From contig DATMAG010000010.1 of assembly GCA_035560235.1 (NCBI GenBank), forward strand, positions 1-56,949: DNA of 56,949 nucleotides. The letters run 5' to 3'. Positions 9,110-17,447 of the stretch are shown here, in pieces; the first letter of the stretch is position 1; every line of letters begins with the position of its first letter. Source of the stretch: DASRDU01 sp035560235 (GTDB lineage Bacteria > Acidobacteriota > Blastocatellia > RBC074). Made by a program: the position numbers and the translations under genes. The notes below the pieces were generated by a model. The model did no database searches. It saw nothing but the letters and a program-made list of their open reading frames with translations, and was not told the origin of the DNA.

Positions 9110-9133
9110 AACCTCACTTCGGCATCCGTACGG

Positions 9134-9168
9134 AGAGGGGCAGACCGCCATGTCTGCCCCTCTGTTTT
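9134..9168 (+). terminator. Rho-independent terminator of the cytochrome/barrel operon
   Basis: A perfect 12-bp stem (AGAGGGGCAGAC with GTCTGCCCCTCT), a 6-nt loop and then GTTTTT, beginning 25 nt after the barrel stop codon. Confidence 0.9.
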
Positions 9169-9197
9169 TCCCTGAATCAGACCGCCCGGCATCACGA

Positions 9198-9297
9198 CAC
9201 ACGAATCAGGCACAAAGAAACGAAGAGCACGAAGAAAAACTGAAACAGCGCCTGACTGAATCGCTTTGAGTGCTTCGTTACTTCGTGTTTGTCCAGG
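9198..9297. repeat. Imperfect intergenic palindrome (ACGAAG words)
   Basis: Left arm words ACAAAGAAACGAAG and AGCACGAAG (about 9212-9234) are mirrored by TGCTTCGTTACTTCGTGT (9271-9288). The arms are degenerate tandem words rather than a precise stem. The element sits between convergent genes, just after the terminator. Confidence 0.5.
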
Positions 9298-9353
9298 GCT
9301 GTCGTGGTCTGATTCAGATCAGCAGCCTGCGCCCTCACCACCGGGCCGTTACC

Positions 9354-10085
9354 TCAAAGGCGCTCATCGGGCCGCAGGAATCGCCACTTCCCTTCCGGCA
9401 GATTTCCGAGTCTGATCTTTCCGATTCGCACCCGCTTCAGCCCCGTCACTTTCAGTCCGACGAGTTCGCACATCCGGCGAATCTGTCGCTTGCGCCCTTC
9501 CTTCAGCACGAAACGCAACTGCTCAGGATTGATCCATTCCACCTGCGCCGGTTTGAGCGGCCTGCCGTCAAGCTCCAGGCCGTGCCGGAGCAGTTGCAGT
9601 TTGTCATCCGGCAGTGCGCCTTCCACGCGCACGATATATTCCTTTTCGACTTTGCTCTGTTCGCCCACGATCTGCCTTGCGATGCGGCCATCCTGCGTCA
9701 ACAGCAGCAGTCCCTGCGAATCAATGTCGAGCCGCCCGGCGACAGCCAGCCCTTTGAAATATTCAGGCTTCAGTTTCCGCTTCGCCTCACCGAACTGACT
9801 GGCCGGAGTGATGAGCGTGATGGCAGGCTGATAAGGCGGTTCAGGCTGCGCGGAGACGTAGCCGACGGGTTTGTTGAGAATGATGGTGATGAGTTCGCGC
9901 TGCTGCTGTCGCGCTTCGGGGGCCAGCGTGATCGTGGCTGAAGGCGAAACCCTGGTGCCGAGCTGGCTGACCACTTCGCCATCAACCAGCACCAGCCCGC
10001 GCTCAATGAAACTGTCGGCTTCGCGCCGCGAACACAATCCGCGCTGCGCCATCAGCTTTGACAGGCGAATCAGATCATCACTCAT
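9354..10085 (-). CDS. RsuA/RluB/RluF-family pseudouridine synthase
   Basis: A 243-residue enzyme. An S4 RNA-binding domain covers about residues 7-45 (LCSRREADSFIERG), followed by the catalytic domain with D120 in GRLDIDSQGLLLLT and the RQIRRMCE motif near the C-terminus. The GRLDIDSQG and RMCELVGLKVTGLKR stretches resemble RluF more than RsuA, suggesting modification of 23S rRNA or a tRNA anticodon; the exact target is not certain. The start at 10085 begins at the conserved MSDDLIRLSK; an in-frame extension to 10190 is encoded by the adjoining palindrome and is rejected. Confidence 0.88.
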   Translation of the reverse strand: MSDDLIRLSKLMAQRGLCSRREADSFIERGLVLVDGEVVSQLGTRVSPSATITLAPEARQQQRELITIILNKPVGYVSAQPEPPYQPAITLITPASQFGEAKRKLKPEYFKGLAVAGRLDIDSQGLLLLTQDGRIARQIVGEQSKVEKEYIVRVEGALPDDKLQLLRHGLELDGRPLKPAQVEWINPEQLRFVLKEGRKRQIRRMCELVGLKVTGLKRVRIGKIRLGNLPEGKWRFLRPDERL

Positions 10086-10097
10086 AAAGCTGTTCAG

Positions 10098-10224
10098 CCG
10101 CGAATGAACACGAATCAGGACAAATGCGGAATGACGAATGCGGGAGGCGGAATCAGGAAGTCCGGATTTTATTCCGCATTCAGCACTCACCGTTTCGCAT
10201 TTGAATCATTCGCGTCAGTTCGCG
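10098..10224. repeat. Long imperfect palindrome (GCGGAAT/CGCGAAT words)
   Basis: The left arm from 10098 (CCGCGAATGAACACGAAT, CAAATGCGGAAT, GAATGCGG, GCGGAAT) and the right arm up to 10224 read as inverted copies with roughly 70% identity by eye. The right arm contains the stop codon (10215-10217) of the next gene. Confidence 0.65.
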
Positions 10225-11078
10225 GCGGCCTTTGCCTGCTGCGCCCGGTGCTCGTCGGGCCAGCCCGGCGGCGCAAGGATGTGCTTCAGCCTGATCCACA
10301 GCGAACCGGGTTTCATCACATCCCTGAAAATGTCGGCCCACAGATGAAAGCCAACGTAGAACGGATTGTATGAACTGACCGGATGCAGAATGCCGTATCT
10401 GACCGGAGCTTTCTCTGCGATGAATGTGCCGAACAGCCGGTCCCAGATGATGAAGACCCCGGCATAGTTCATATCCAGATATTCCTGATTCGTGCCGTGA
10501 TGCACGCGATGATGTGACGGCGTATTGAAGACGTATTCAATCCAGCGCGGGAATTGATTAACCAGTTCGGTGTGAATGAAGAACTGATAGATCAGATTGA
10601 AGCCGTAAGTCAGCAGAATCAGCTTCGGTGAAAACCCGATCCACGCGAGCGGCACGAACCAGAGCCAGTCAATCAGATGCTCAAGCGGAGGCTGACGCAG
10701 CGCGGTCGTGAAGTTCATCAGTTCCGACGAATGATGCGTGACGTGAATCGCCCACAGCAGGCGCACGCGATGGCTGGCGCGATGAAACCAGTAATAGCCA
10801 AGATCAACTCCGACAAAGAGCAGCGCCATCGCCCACCACGTTTCGGGCACGAGCTGCAACCCTCGTTGCCGCACCCACTCAAGCGCAAAGACCACAAAGA
10901 GCGCCTTGCCGAGCGCATCAAGGATCAGCTGCATCAGCACGAGCGCAACGTTGGCCAGCGAATCAGCGAGGATGAACTTCCGCTCGCCCCGGCGGTGCCA
11001 GTAACTCCATTCGAGCAGAATGCTCAGGCCAAAGATGACAAAGGCGACCAGCGCGATGATTCCTTCAACCGGGTCCAT
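10215..11078 (-). CDS. Sterol desaturase / fatty acid hydroxylase family protein
   Basis: A 287-residue integral membrane di-iron enzyme. The histidine clusters are H99xxxH103, H112xxH115H116 and H189H190xxH193H194, with an extra H169, the layout of the fatty-acid-hydroxylase superfamily. Hydrophobic segments lie near residues 5-22, 44-66, 83-98 and 138-165. It would hydroxylate or desaturate a lipid such as a sterol, carotenoid or fatty acid; the substrate cannot be told. GAGGAG 8 nt upstream supports the start. It appears monocistronic, and its last codons are part of a palindrome. Confidence 0.88.
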   Translation of the reverse strand: MDPVEGIIALVAFVIFGLSILLEWSYWHRRGERKFILADSLANVALVLMQLILDALGKALFVVFALEWVRQRGLQLVPETWWAMALLFVGVDLGYYWFHRASHRVRLLWAIHVTHHSSELMNFTTALRQPPLEHLIDWLWFVPLAWIGFSPKLILLTYGFNLIYQFFIHTELVNQFPRWIEYVFNTPSHHRVHHGTNQEYLDMNYAGVFIIWDRLFGTFIAEKAPVRYGILHPVSSYNPFYVGFHLWADIFRDVMKPGSLWIRLKHILAPPGWPDEHRAQQAKAAAN

Positions 11079-11136
11079 AAGTGCTCCTCAGAATGATCTG
11101 AGTATTGTCCCGATCTGCGGCTTTCGCGCAAGCCTG

Positions 11137-11186
11137 AAAACACCGCGCGCAGGCCCGAACCAGTCAAAGCCGGACCTGCGCGGTGG
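11137..11186 (-). terminator. Rho-independent terminator
   Basis: Read on the minus strand, CACCGCGC..AGG.CCG arms (11171-11185 and 11141-11157) pair with a small internal bulge and are followed by GTTTT. It lies directly downstream of the small secreted protein gene that ends at 11198. Confidence 0.7.
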
Positions 11187-11197
11187 CCGTGATTCTG

Positions 11198-11761
11198 CTA
11201 CCTCGGATAAACGATGGAGGCCTTTTTGAAGGTGAAGACCAGCGTCTGATCGCTCAGCGTGGCGAACAGGTAATTGCCCTGACAGGTCGGCGTGACAGTC
11301 TCGCTGGCATTGCCCCAGCTGGCCAGCGTGTAAGTCAGCTTGCCGTTGTTTGCACTCAATGGCCGGATGTCAAAACTGATTTTCAGCTTGTCGGTCGCGT
11401 AAGGACTGAACGGATGGTTGCTGCCAAACGAAGGCGGATCGCCGGGGCAGCTTTTTTCAGTCCACGTCCGATCACTGAAAAACTGCGTTCCCTCGCCGGA
11501 AAAGAACGGGCCGAAGAGGTAAAACTGATAATGAAATCCCGGTCGGTAATGCAGTTCGCCTTCGGCATACTGCGCCCAGTCCGAGGCTTCACGATTGCCG
11601 ACCATCCTGAAGGTCACGTAATTTTCACCGCCTGCCAGCGGCGTCGAAGCGTGCGCCACCAGATCATTGAGCAGTGTCTGACAACTCTGACCGAAAGCCT
11701 GGCTGGCGCTGAATGCAAGCAGCAGCGCCAGCAGCGCGAACGTTGATTTTGCAGTCTTCAT
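11198..11761 (-). CDS. Small secreted protein, unknown function
   Basis: A 187-residue protein I do not recognise. A clear signal peptide covers residues 1-24 (hydrophobic LLALLLAFSAS, cleavage probably after AFG), with no lipobox. The mature part is rich in aromatic and small residues, has three Cys and looks beta-rich, with motifs such as NYVTFRMVGN and YFLFGPFFSG-like aromatic patches. GGAGGAA upstream supports the start, and it has its own terminator at 11137. It lies downstream of the TonB-receptor gene on the same strand but is separated from it by a hairpin, so it is probably expressed on its own. Confidence 0.7.
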   Translation of the reverse strand: MKTAKSTFALLALLLAFSASQAFGQSCQTLLNDLVAHASTPLAGGENYVTFRMVGNREASDWAQYAEGELHYRPGFHYQFYLFGPFFSGEGTQFFSDRTWTEKSCPGDPPSFGSNHPFSPYATDKLKISFDIRPLSANNGKLTYTLASWGNASETVTPTCQGNYLFATLSDQTLVFTFKKASIVYPR

Positions 11762-11778
11762 GGATTCCTCCCTGTGTG

Positions 11779-11836
11779 AGCTGATGAACAGATTCTCTGT
11801 CTTTCCGGCAGTGCCGTCACTGCCGTTCCATCAGCT
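11779..11836. other. Nested inverted repeat between receptor and secreted protein genes
   Basis: An outer stem AGCTGATG/CATCAGCT (11779-11786, 11829-11836) encloses a second stem GGCAGTG/CACTGCC (11807-11813, 11818-11824). There is no T-run on the minus strand, so it is either a weak terminator of the receptor gene or an operator/leader element of the 11761 gene. Confidence 0.45.
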
Positions 11837-11911
11837 TTAGCGGGAAACCGGACCGGAAAACTGAAGACCGCTGCAGATATTTCAGAAAAGGTCGTTCACA
11901 GGGCTTCTGCT

Positions 11912-14545
11912 TCAGAATCTGTAACGCGTCGAGAACTGCATCGTCCGGGCCTGATGAGCGGCAACAGCGCGCCCGAAAAATGGTGAGCTTTGCGCGCCAG
12001 TGTGGTTTTCAAAATTGACGCGGTTGAAGAGATTGAAGAAGTCCACGCTGAATTCCAGATTGCGCGATGAACTGTCGCGTTTGCGATCGAGCAGGCGCGG
12101 CGCCCTGAAAGCTCTCGTCACGCGCAGATCCACGCGCGCGAGGCCGGGGCCGTTGCCGGTGTTGCGCGTGACACCTGCCGGGCGATCATTTGCCACCGTA
12201 TCGCCATTGTCATCCAGCCCGGTCGTGAGGTCGTAAGGAATCCCCGATGCCAGCGTCACAAAACTGCCGAGCCTGAATCCGGCAGGCAGTTCCAGCGTTC
12301 CGGCCAGCGTGAAGCGATGTCTCTGATCGAAATCCGAGCGGCCCCACTCAGGCCGCAGGTCATAATTATTGGCTGGCAGTCCGAACAGGCCGTTCGTGTT
12401 GTCCTCAGTCTTCGCGAGCGTGTATTGCATCACCAGCTTCAGCCTCTTTCCGATGCCGCCGCGTAAGGTCACGCTCAGCGCCTGCCCGCGCATCAGGGCA
12501 GATGACTCGACCTGACTGATGTTACCCAGCGCCGGATCGGGCCGCTGCCCCGGCTCAACGCTCCCCGGCAGCGGAGCGTTGAGATTGCGCGAACGCAGCA
12601 GACGCACGCCACGCAATGTCTGATACTCGATGGCAAGCTGTGACCGGCTCCACAACTCACGCTCAAGGCTGATGCCCGCCTGCATCAGATAAGGTGCGCG
12701 CAGATCACCGGCCACACGCACGACACCCGGCGGCAGCAGAGTCTGACCTGAACCGAACGGATCAGGATAAGCGGGCCTGGTGATGACCAGTTCACGCAGC
12801 CGCACGCCGTCATACAGCAGCCGCCGCTGCGTCACCGCTTCAGGCAGGCGTTCATAAAAGATTCCCGCGCCGCCGCGAATCACAGTCTTCTGACTGCCTG
12901 GCGACCAGGCGAAGGCGAGGCGCGGCGCCAGGTTGTTGCGATCAGGCAGGTGCTGCTGCAAAGCGTAACGCAAACCCGGCGTGAGCGTGAAACGCGGATT
13001 CAGCCTGATCTCGTCCTGAATGAACCCGTAGACTTCGTGCTGCGTGAAACTCACTTCAGGATTTCCCTGACTGACGCGAAAGACAAACGGAGTTCCGGCG
13101 GCGAATTCGGTCAGACTCGAAAATTCGAATGTCCCGCCGAAATTCGATGCCTCAGTTGCAGTTATTTTGCGCGCTCGCGCTTCAAGCCCGAACCGCAGCG
13201 CGTGACTGCCGCGCGTGTAACTGGCAATCTCCTGAAAGCGAAAGGTGGTTTCCTGAGAACGACGAAAGGTCTGCGGCTGACCGCCTGTGAATGCGCCGAT
13301 GACGATGAGCGCGGGGCCGGTGGCGGGACTGCCCAGACGATCCGATTCGCGTTCGACGACCAGGCGCAGATCGTTGTACCAGCGCGGCGAAAGAATCAGC
13401 CGGTCTGAAAACTGAAAGCGGTGCAGCAGCTCTGCCGCGCTGATGCCCTGCTCCGGCAGTTTCAATCCGCCGACTCCGCGATTGCGCTCTGAACGGTCGC
13501 GAAAGTTGTAAAGCATCACGACGGTCTGTTTGTCACTCGCTCGCCAGTCCAGTCGGCCCAGCAGCACCGTGCGTCGTTCAGGGGTCAGCACGCTCGCATT
13601 CAATGTCCCGCTGAGCAGCCGCGCATTGACGACGCCGCTTTCATCGTTGTGCAGTCGTTCACCGCTCGCAAAAAACGCCAGCCGTTTGCCGATCAGCGGG
13701 CCGCTCAGACTCATTTCAAACATTCGCCGGTCAAGTTCAGGTTTTGTCAGGGCGAAGGCATTGCGCGCATCGAAGACCGCGTTGCGCGCGTAATAACCGA
13801 CGCTGCCGTGATAGCGCCGAAACGATCCCTCGTCAGTCAGCGCCTCGATGCGTGCCCGGCCCGGACGCCGGAACTCGGCTGAATATGGATTGCGATTGAC
13901 CCGCAGACGTCGCAGCGAACGCGCGGGCAGATCAACGCCGCCCGCTTCAACTCCCTCTACTGAAACCGACACTCCTTCGCCGCCCTGCGCCGCCGGAGAG
14001 AGAAAGGCCGCCACGATCTGCAAAGGGTTCTGTCCCGGCGCAGGCAGGTTGCGCAGCAGGTTGTCATCGAAATTCAGCCGGTCAGCATTGCGCTCAAGCG
14101 AGACCGATTCTTCCTCGTCGCGCCCGCTGCCTGAAACCGTCACCTCTTCCGCCTTCGCGCTGATCGAGAGGCTCAGTTTCAGCGAAACGGATTGACCGGC
14201 CCTGACGCTCACTTCCCTTTCAGCCGTCACGAAATTTTTCGCTTCAATCCTGAGCAGGTAAATGCCGGGTGGCACTGAGTCGAATCTGAAGCTGCCCGTT
14301 TCATCAGCCGTGACCTGACGCGCCTGGCCCGCAGTTTTATTCGTCAGCCTCAGCCTTGCGCCGGGAATGACTGCGCCCGACTGATCCCCGACCACGCCGC
14401 TGATGACGGCTGCATCCGGCTGCACTTCCTGAAACTGCACGCGCCAGCTTCCGCCACGGACATTCATCAGCGATTGCGCGCCAGTCTTTTCAGCCGCCAT
14501 CAGCAGCGCCAGTGAAAGAACGATCTGACCTGGAATGCTCTTCAT
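11912..14545 (-). CDS. Oar-like TonB-dependent receptor with carboxypeptidase-regulatory domain
   Basis: An 877-residue outer-membrane protein. The signal peptide ends near residue 23 (TGAQS). Residues 45-130 form a carboxypeptidase-regulatory-like beta domain (ISGVVGDQSGAVIPGARL, FRFDSVPPGIYLL). A short plug-like region follows to about residue 240, then a beta-barrel with repeated aromatic strands ending in the C-terminal FSTRYRF with terminal Phe. This architecture is abundant in acidobacteria and is thought to take up large substrates such as peptides or glycans. No TonB, ExbB or SusD-like partner is encoded nearby, so the substrate is unknown. A 299-bp palindrome region lies upstream. 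Confidence 0.88.
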   Translation of the reverse strand: MKSIPGQIVLSLALLMAAEKTGAQSLMNVRGGSWRVQFQEVQPDAAVISGVVGDQSGAVIPGARLRLTNKTAGQARQVTADETGSFRFDSVPPGIYLLRIEAKNFVTAEREVSVRAGQSVSLKLSLSISAKAEEVTVSGSGRDEEESVSLERNADRLNFDDNLLRNLPAPGQNPLQIVAAFLSPAAQGGEGVSVSVEGVEAGGVDLPARSLRRLRVNRNPYSAEFRRPGRARIEALTDEGSFRRYHGSVGYYARNAVFDARNAFALTKPELDRRMFEMSLSGPLIGKRLAFFASGERLHNDESGVVNARLLSGTLNASVLTPERRTVLLGRLDWRASDKQTVVMLYNFRDRSERNRGVGGLKLPEQGISAAELLHRFQFSDRLILSPRWYNDLRLVVERESDRLGSPATGPALIVIGAFTGGQPQTFRRSQETTFRFQEIASYTRGSHALRFGLEARARKITATEASNFGGTFEFSSLTEFAAGTPFVFRVSQGNPEVSFTQHEVYGFIQDEIRLNPRFTLTPGLRYALQQHLPDRNNLAPRLAFAWSPGSQKTVIRGGAGIFYERLPEAVTQRRLLYDGVRLRELVITRPAYPDPFGSGQTLLPPGVVRVAGDLRAPYLMQAGISLERELWSRSQLAIEYQTLRGVRLLRSRNLNAPLPGSVEPGQRPDPALGNISQVESSALMRGQALSVTLRGGIGKRLKLVMQYTLAKTEDNTNGLFGLPANNYDLRPEWGRSDFDQRHRFTLAGTLELPAGFRLGSFVTLASGIPYDLTTGLDDNGDTVANDRPAGVTRNTGNGPGLARVDLRVTRAFRAPRLLDRKRDSSSRNLEFSVDFFNLFNRVNFENHTGAQSSPFFGRAVAAHQARTMQFSTRYRF

Positions 14546-14566
14546 TCCGACACCTCTTCTGAAATA

Positions 14567-14790
14567 CAGCCGCGAATGAACGCGCCACTGACCAATCCCC
14601 GGACCTGAAGCGTTCTCAATTCTCCATTTTCAATTCTCCATTCCTGTGCAGAGAGTCGTGACTGCAGAGCCTGTCTCCTGCCAATAATGGAGAATTGAAA
14701 ATGGAGATTTGAGAATGCTGCCGGAAGCCGGTGCACCCGGCTTTGCTCATCTGACCTGATTCGTGTTCATTCGTGTTCATTCGTGGCTGC
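14567..14790. repeat. Composite nested palindrome, ATTCTCC family copy 1
   Basis: Inner arms of 33 nt at 14610-14642 and 14686-14718 pair with two mismatches; they consist of the words TTCTCAA, TTCTCCATT and TTCAATTCTCCATT. Outer arms are CAGCCGCGAATGAAC (14567-14581) against GTTCATTCGTGGCTG (14775-14789), preceded by a second ATTCGTGTTC unit. The inner loop (GCAGAGAGT, GTGACT, GCCTGTCT, AATAATGG) resembles the loops at 37.7 kb and, inverted, 47.35 kb, so these are copies of one element. A smaller AAGCCGG/CCGGCTT hairpin lies at 14725-14743. Confidence 0.85.
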
Positions 14791-14843
14791 TCTTCTTTTT
14801 CCTGGAAACAACAATTCGCTTTGCAGTTCCGCCGACGGGCAAC

Positions 14844-16691
14844 TCACCCGCTGACGAGTGTTTTCGCCTGACAGGCGGAACGGCGCAGGCTGATGCCGGA
14901 ATCCTTCAGTCCCTGCATCCTGAACAGTTCGCAGTACCAGCCCTGTTGCCGCAGCAGTTGCGCGTGCGTGCCGCGTTCGACAATCTCGCCGTCACGCAGC
15001 ACCAGAATCTGATCGAAGCTTTCGATGCCCGCGAACTGATGCGAAATGACGATCAGCGTCCGGCCCTGCTGCAGCCGGTTGACGGCCTGCTGAATCAGCC
15101 ACGCCGATTCAGCGTCAATTGCCGAGGTCGGTTCATCGAGAATCAGAATCGAAGGGCGTTTGATAATGGCTCGCGCCAGGCAGAGGCGCTGCCGCTGACC
15201 GCCTGAAAGCGTGCAGCCGCGCTCACCGATGATGGTGTCGTAACCTTCCGGCAGCGCCGCAATGAAATCGTGAGCAAAGGCGAGGCGCGCCGCTCCTTCG
15301 ATCTCGGCTGCGGTCGCTTCGGGTTTGCCGTAGGCGATGTTTTCACGAATCGAAACGCCGAACAGAATCGCGTCCTGCAGCACCACGCCGATCTGACGCC
15401 GCAGCGATTCGCGCTGATACAGGCGCAGGTCAGAGCCATCAACCAGGATTGCGCCCTGCTGCGGATCGTAAAAGCGCAGCAGCAGACTCGCGATGGTTGA
15501 TTTGCCCGCGCCCGACGCGCCGACCAGCGCGACGCGCTGCCCCGGCTCAATGCTGAAAGAGATGTCCTTCAGCACCGGTCGCTCATTGTCGTAATAAAAC
15601 GTGACGTGCCTGAAAGCGACTTCGCCTCTGAGCCTCAATGCCCGCATGCTGTATCTGAATTCAGGCATGTCAGGTTCGCTCGCCAGAATTTCAGTGATCC
15701 GTTCGGCGCTGGCTGCGGCCTTTGAAAACTGGCTCGACAGCCGCGCCAGTTGCCTGAGCGGCTTGTACATGCCTGTCAGATAGGCCGTGAAGATCAGCAC
15801 ATCGCCGGGCGTCATCTGCCCTGCGAGCGCCAGCCACGCGCCGAACAGAACGACGGCCCACAAGCCGACAGCGCTGATGATTTCGACGGCGCGTGAGGCG
15901 GCGGCTTCGAGGCGCGCCGTCCTGATGCTTTCGGCCAGGGTCTGACTGCTTTCGTTTTCAAAGCGTTCCTGTTCGTAGCGTTCACGCGCAAAGGCCTGGA
16001 CGAGCGAGACTGACCGCAGGACTTCGCTGATGCGCGTGGCGACTTTGCCTTCGCGTTCGCGCTGCCGCCGGGCCGAAGCCTTCAGGCGACGATAAATCGC
16101 AAACAGCACGTAACAGAGCACCGGAATCGTCAGCAGCACAATCAGGCTCAGCTTCCGGTTGAGCATGAACATGACCGCGAACATGCCGCTCAGCGTCAGC
16201 AGATGCGAAGTGAAACTGAGCGCCGATTCGGCAAAGACATCTCTGAGCGTCGTCGTGTCGCTGGTAATTCTGGTCAGCAGTTCGCCCGACCGCGCGCGGT
16301 TGTGATATGAGAGCGACAAGCGCTGCAGGTGCGCGAACAGTTCGCTCCGCAGCCGATACACGAACTGATACCCGAGGCGCGAAGTAATGAAGAGTTGAAA
16401 GTAGGAAAAGAAACCTCTGAATCCGGCAATCAGAATGATGCTGAGCGAAATGATGAGCACCGCCGTCCTCGCGCCCGCGTCCATCAGCCCCTGCAGCCAC
16501 GCGAGCGAGCGGGGCAGTTCACGACCGAGCAGAATGTGATCGAAGATGATCTTGAGCGGCCAGGGCGACAACAGTTCCGTCAGCGTGAACCCCAGCATAC
16601 ACAGGGCCGCGAGCGCGATCTGCCATTTCACTTCTGTCAAATGCGTTCTGACGATCCGCTGAAATCTGTTTTTGTTCCGGTTGTTCATCAC
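14844..16691 (-). CDS. ABC exporter, fused membrane and ATPase domains (cluster A)
   Basis: A 615-residue half-transporter of the MsbA/LipidA-exporter type. Six transmembrane helices lie within residues 20-310; the ATPase domain has Walker A GASGAGKST at 391-399, signature LSGGQRQRL, Walker B ILILDEPTSAID and an H-loop in VISHQF. It would work as a homodimer exporting a lipid-linked or amphipathic product. It is the last gene of the minus-strand glycan cluster, 6 bp after the deacetylase gene. The cluster B paralogue (47482-49269) shares the N-terminal LLSPWPLKIIFDHILLGREL. A short basic tail after the ATPase domain is not shared with cluster B. Confidence 0.93.
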   Translation of the reverse strand: MMNNRNKNRFQRIVRTHLTEVKWQIALAALCMLGFTLTELLSPWPLKIIFDHILLGRELPRSLAWLQGLMDAGARTAVLIISLSIILIAGFRGFFSYFQLFITSRLGYQFVYRLRSELFAHLQRLSLSYHNRARSGELLTRITSDTTTLRDVFAESALSFTSHLLTLSGMFAVMFMLNRKLSLIVLLTIPVLCYVLFAIYRRLKASARRQREREGKVATRISEVLRSVSLVQAFARERYEQERFENESSQTLAESIRTARLEAAASRAVEIISAVGLWAVVLFGAWLALAGQMTPGDVLIFTAYLTGMYKPLRQLARLSSQFSKAAASAERITEILASEPDMPEFRYSMRALRLRGEVAFRHVTFYYDNERPVLKDISFSIEPGQRVALVGASGAGKSTIASLLLRFYDPQQGAILVDGSDLRLYQRESLRRQIGVVLQDAILFGVSIRENIAYGKPEATAAEIEGAARLAFAHDFIAALPEGYDTIIGERGCTLSGGQRQRLCLARAIIKRPSILILDEPTSAIDAESAWLIQQAVNRLQQGRTLIVISHQFAGIESFDQILVLRDGEIVERGTHAQLLRQQGWYCELFRMQGLKDSGISLRRSACQAKTLVSG

Positions 16692-16697
16692 TGCCTC

Positions 16698-17447
16698 TCA
16701 GCCCTGAAGCAGGCTCTGAAAGAGTTCGAGACTTACAGGCGACTGCGCCCTGAGTTCACTCGTGAGCAGATCGAGAAACTCAAACGCCGTTTCATCCATT
16801 ACCTTGTGATGCAGCAGAATTCCGATCCGGTCTGCCTCGCGCATCTGCCGGCTGAGGTCGCTGATGATTTCGGCGGGAGCCTTCATCACCGGCCCCTGAC
16901 GCCAGCGGTACAGATCGAGCGTGACCGGGATTTCCTGAAACCTGTAATTTGCGGCGGGCAGTCTGCACTGATCCTTTGAGAGCACCTGAAAGCCGAGTTC
17001 ATCGAGCGCCTGGGCTGTCTCGTTCGTGCAGCGATTCCAGGGCGGAGTGAAGGCCGGAAAGAAGGCTGTCTCGAAAACAGCTTCAAGCACGGCGCGGCCC
17101 TGGCTGATGTCTTTGATCTGTTCGTCGAAGCTGCGGGACGGGCCGAATTCGCATTTGCGGCCCGCCGGTTCGTGATTGACGTGCTGCCAGCCATGCTGAT
17201 TGAGGCCGATCAGACGGGGCCGGAAGTCCCTGTACTGCCGAAGCAGCCTGGCGGCTGATTTCGTCAGCCGCCCTGGAATGATCTCCAGATTGACCGGCGC
17301 TTCGTGACGCAGAAAGATCCTGAGCAGCCGGTGCAGCGTCGCTTCATCCTCATCAACATCGTCGTCGCGGAAGAAGATTCTGACCCTGCGCCTGTCGGCC
17401 TGAAGCTGCTCGCAGACCGGTCTGAGCCCGGCAATCACTTCCTTCAT
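16698..17447 (-). CDS. NodB-like polysaccharide deacetylase (cluster A)
   Basis: A 249-residue protein with the hallmarks of a divergent NodB-homology (carbohydrate esterase 4-like) fold. A metal-binding acidic motif FFRDDDVD lies near residues 25-32, the H-x3-H motif is within NQHGWQHVNH, TPPWNR stands in for the usual RPP(Y/W) motif, and a late LLHHKVMD carries the distal histidine. There is no signal peptide, so it would act on a cytoplasmic sugar intermediate, for example removing an N-acetyl group before export. It overlaps the upstream glycosyltransferase by 4 bp (ATGA), showing translational coupling. The paralogue at 46486-47253 keeps all these motifs. Confidence 0.82.
   Translation of the reverse strand: MKEVIAGLRPVCEQLQADRRRVRIFFRDDDVDEDEATLHRLLRIFLRHEAPVNLEIIPGRLTKSAARLLRQYRDFRPRLIGLNQHGWQHVNHEPAGRKCEFGPSRSFDEQIKDISQGRAVLEAVFETAFFPAFTPPWNRCTNETAQALDELGFQVLSKDQCRLPAANYRFQEIPVTLDLYRWRQGPVMKAPAEIISDLSRQMREADRIGILLHHKVMDETAFEFLDLLTSELRAQSPVSLELFQSLLQG

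Noticed and set aside
10086..10190. N-terminal extension of the pseudouridine synthase
   Set aside because: Encoded entirely by a palindrome; family similarity begins at the start codon at 10085.
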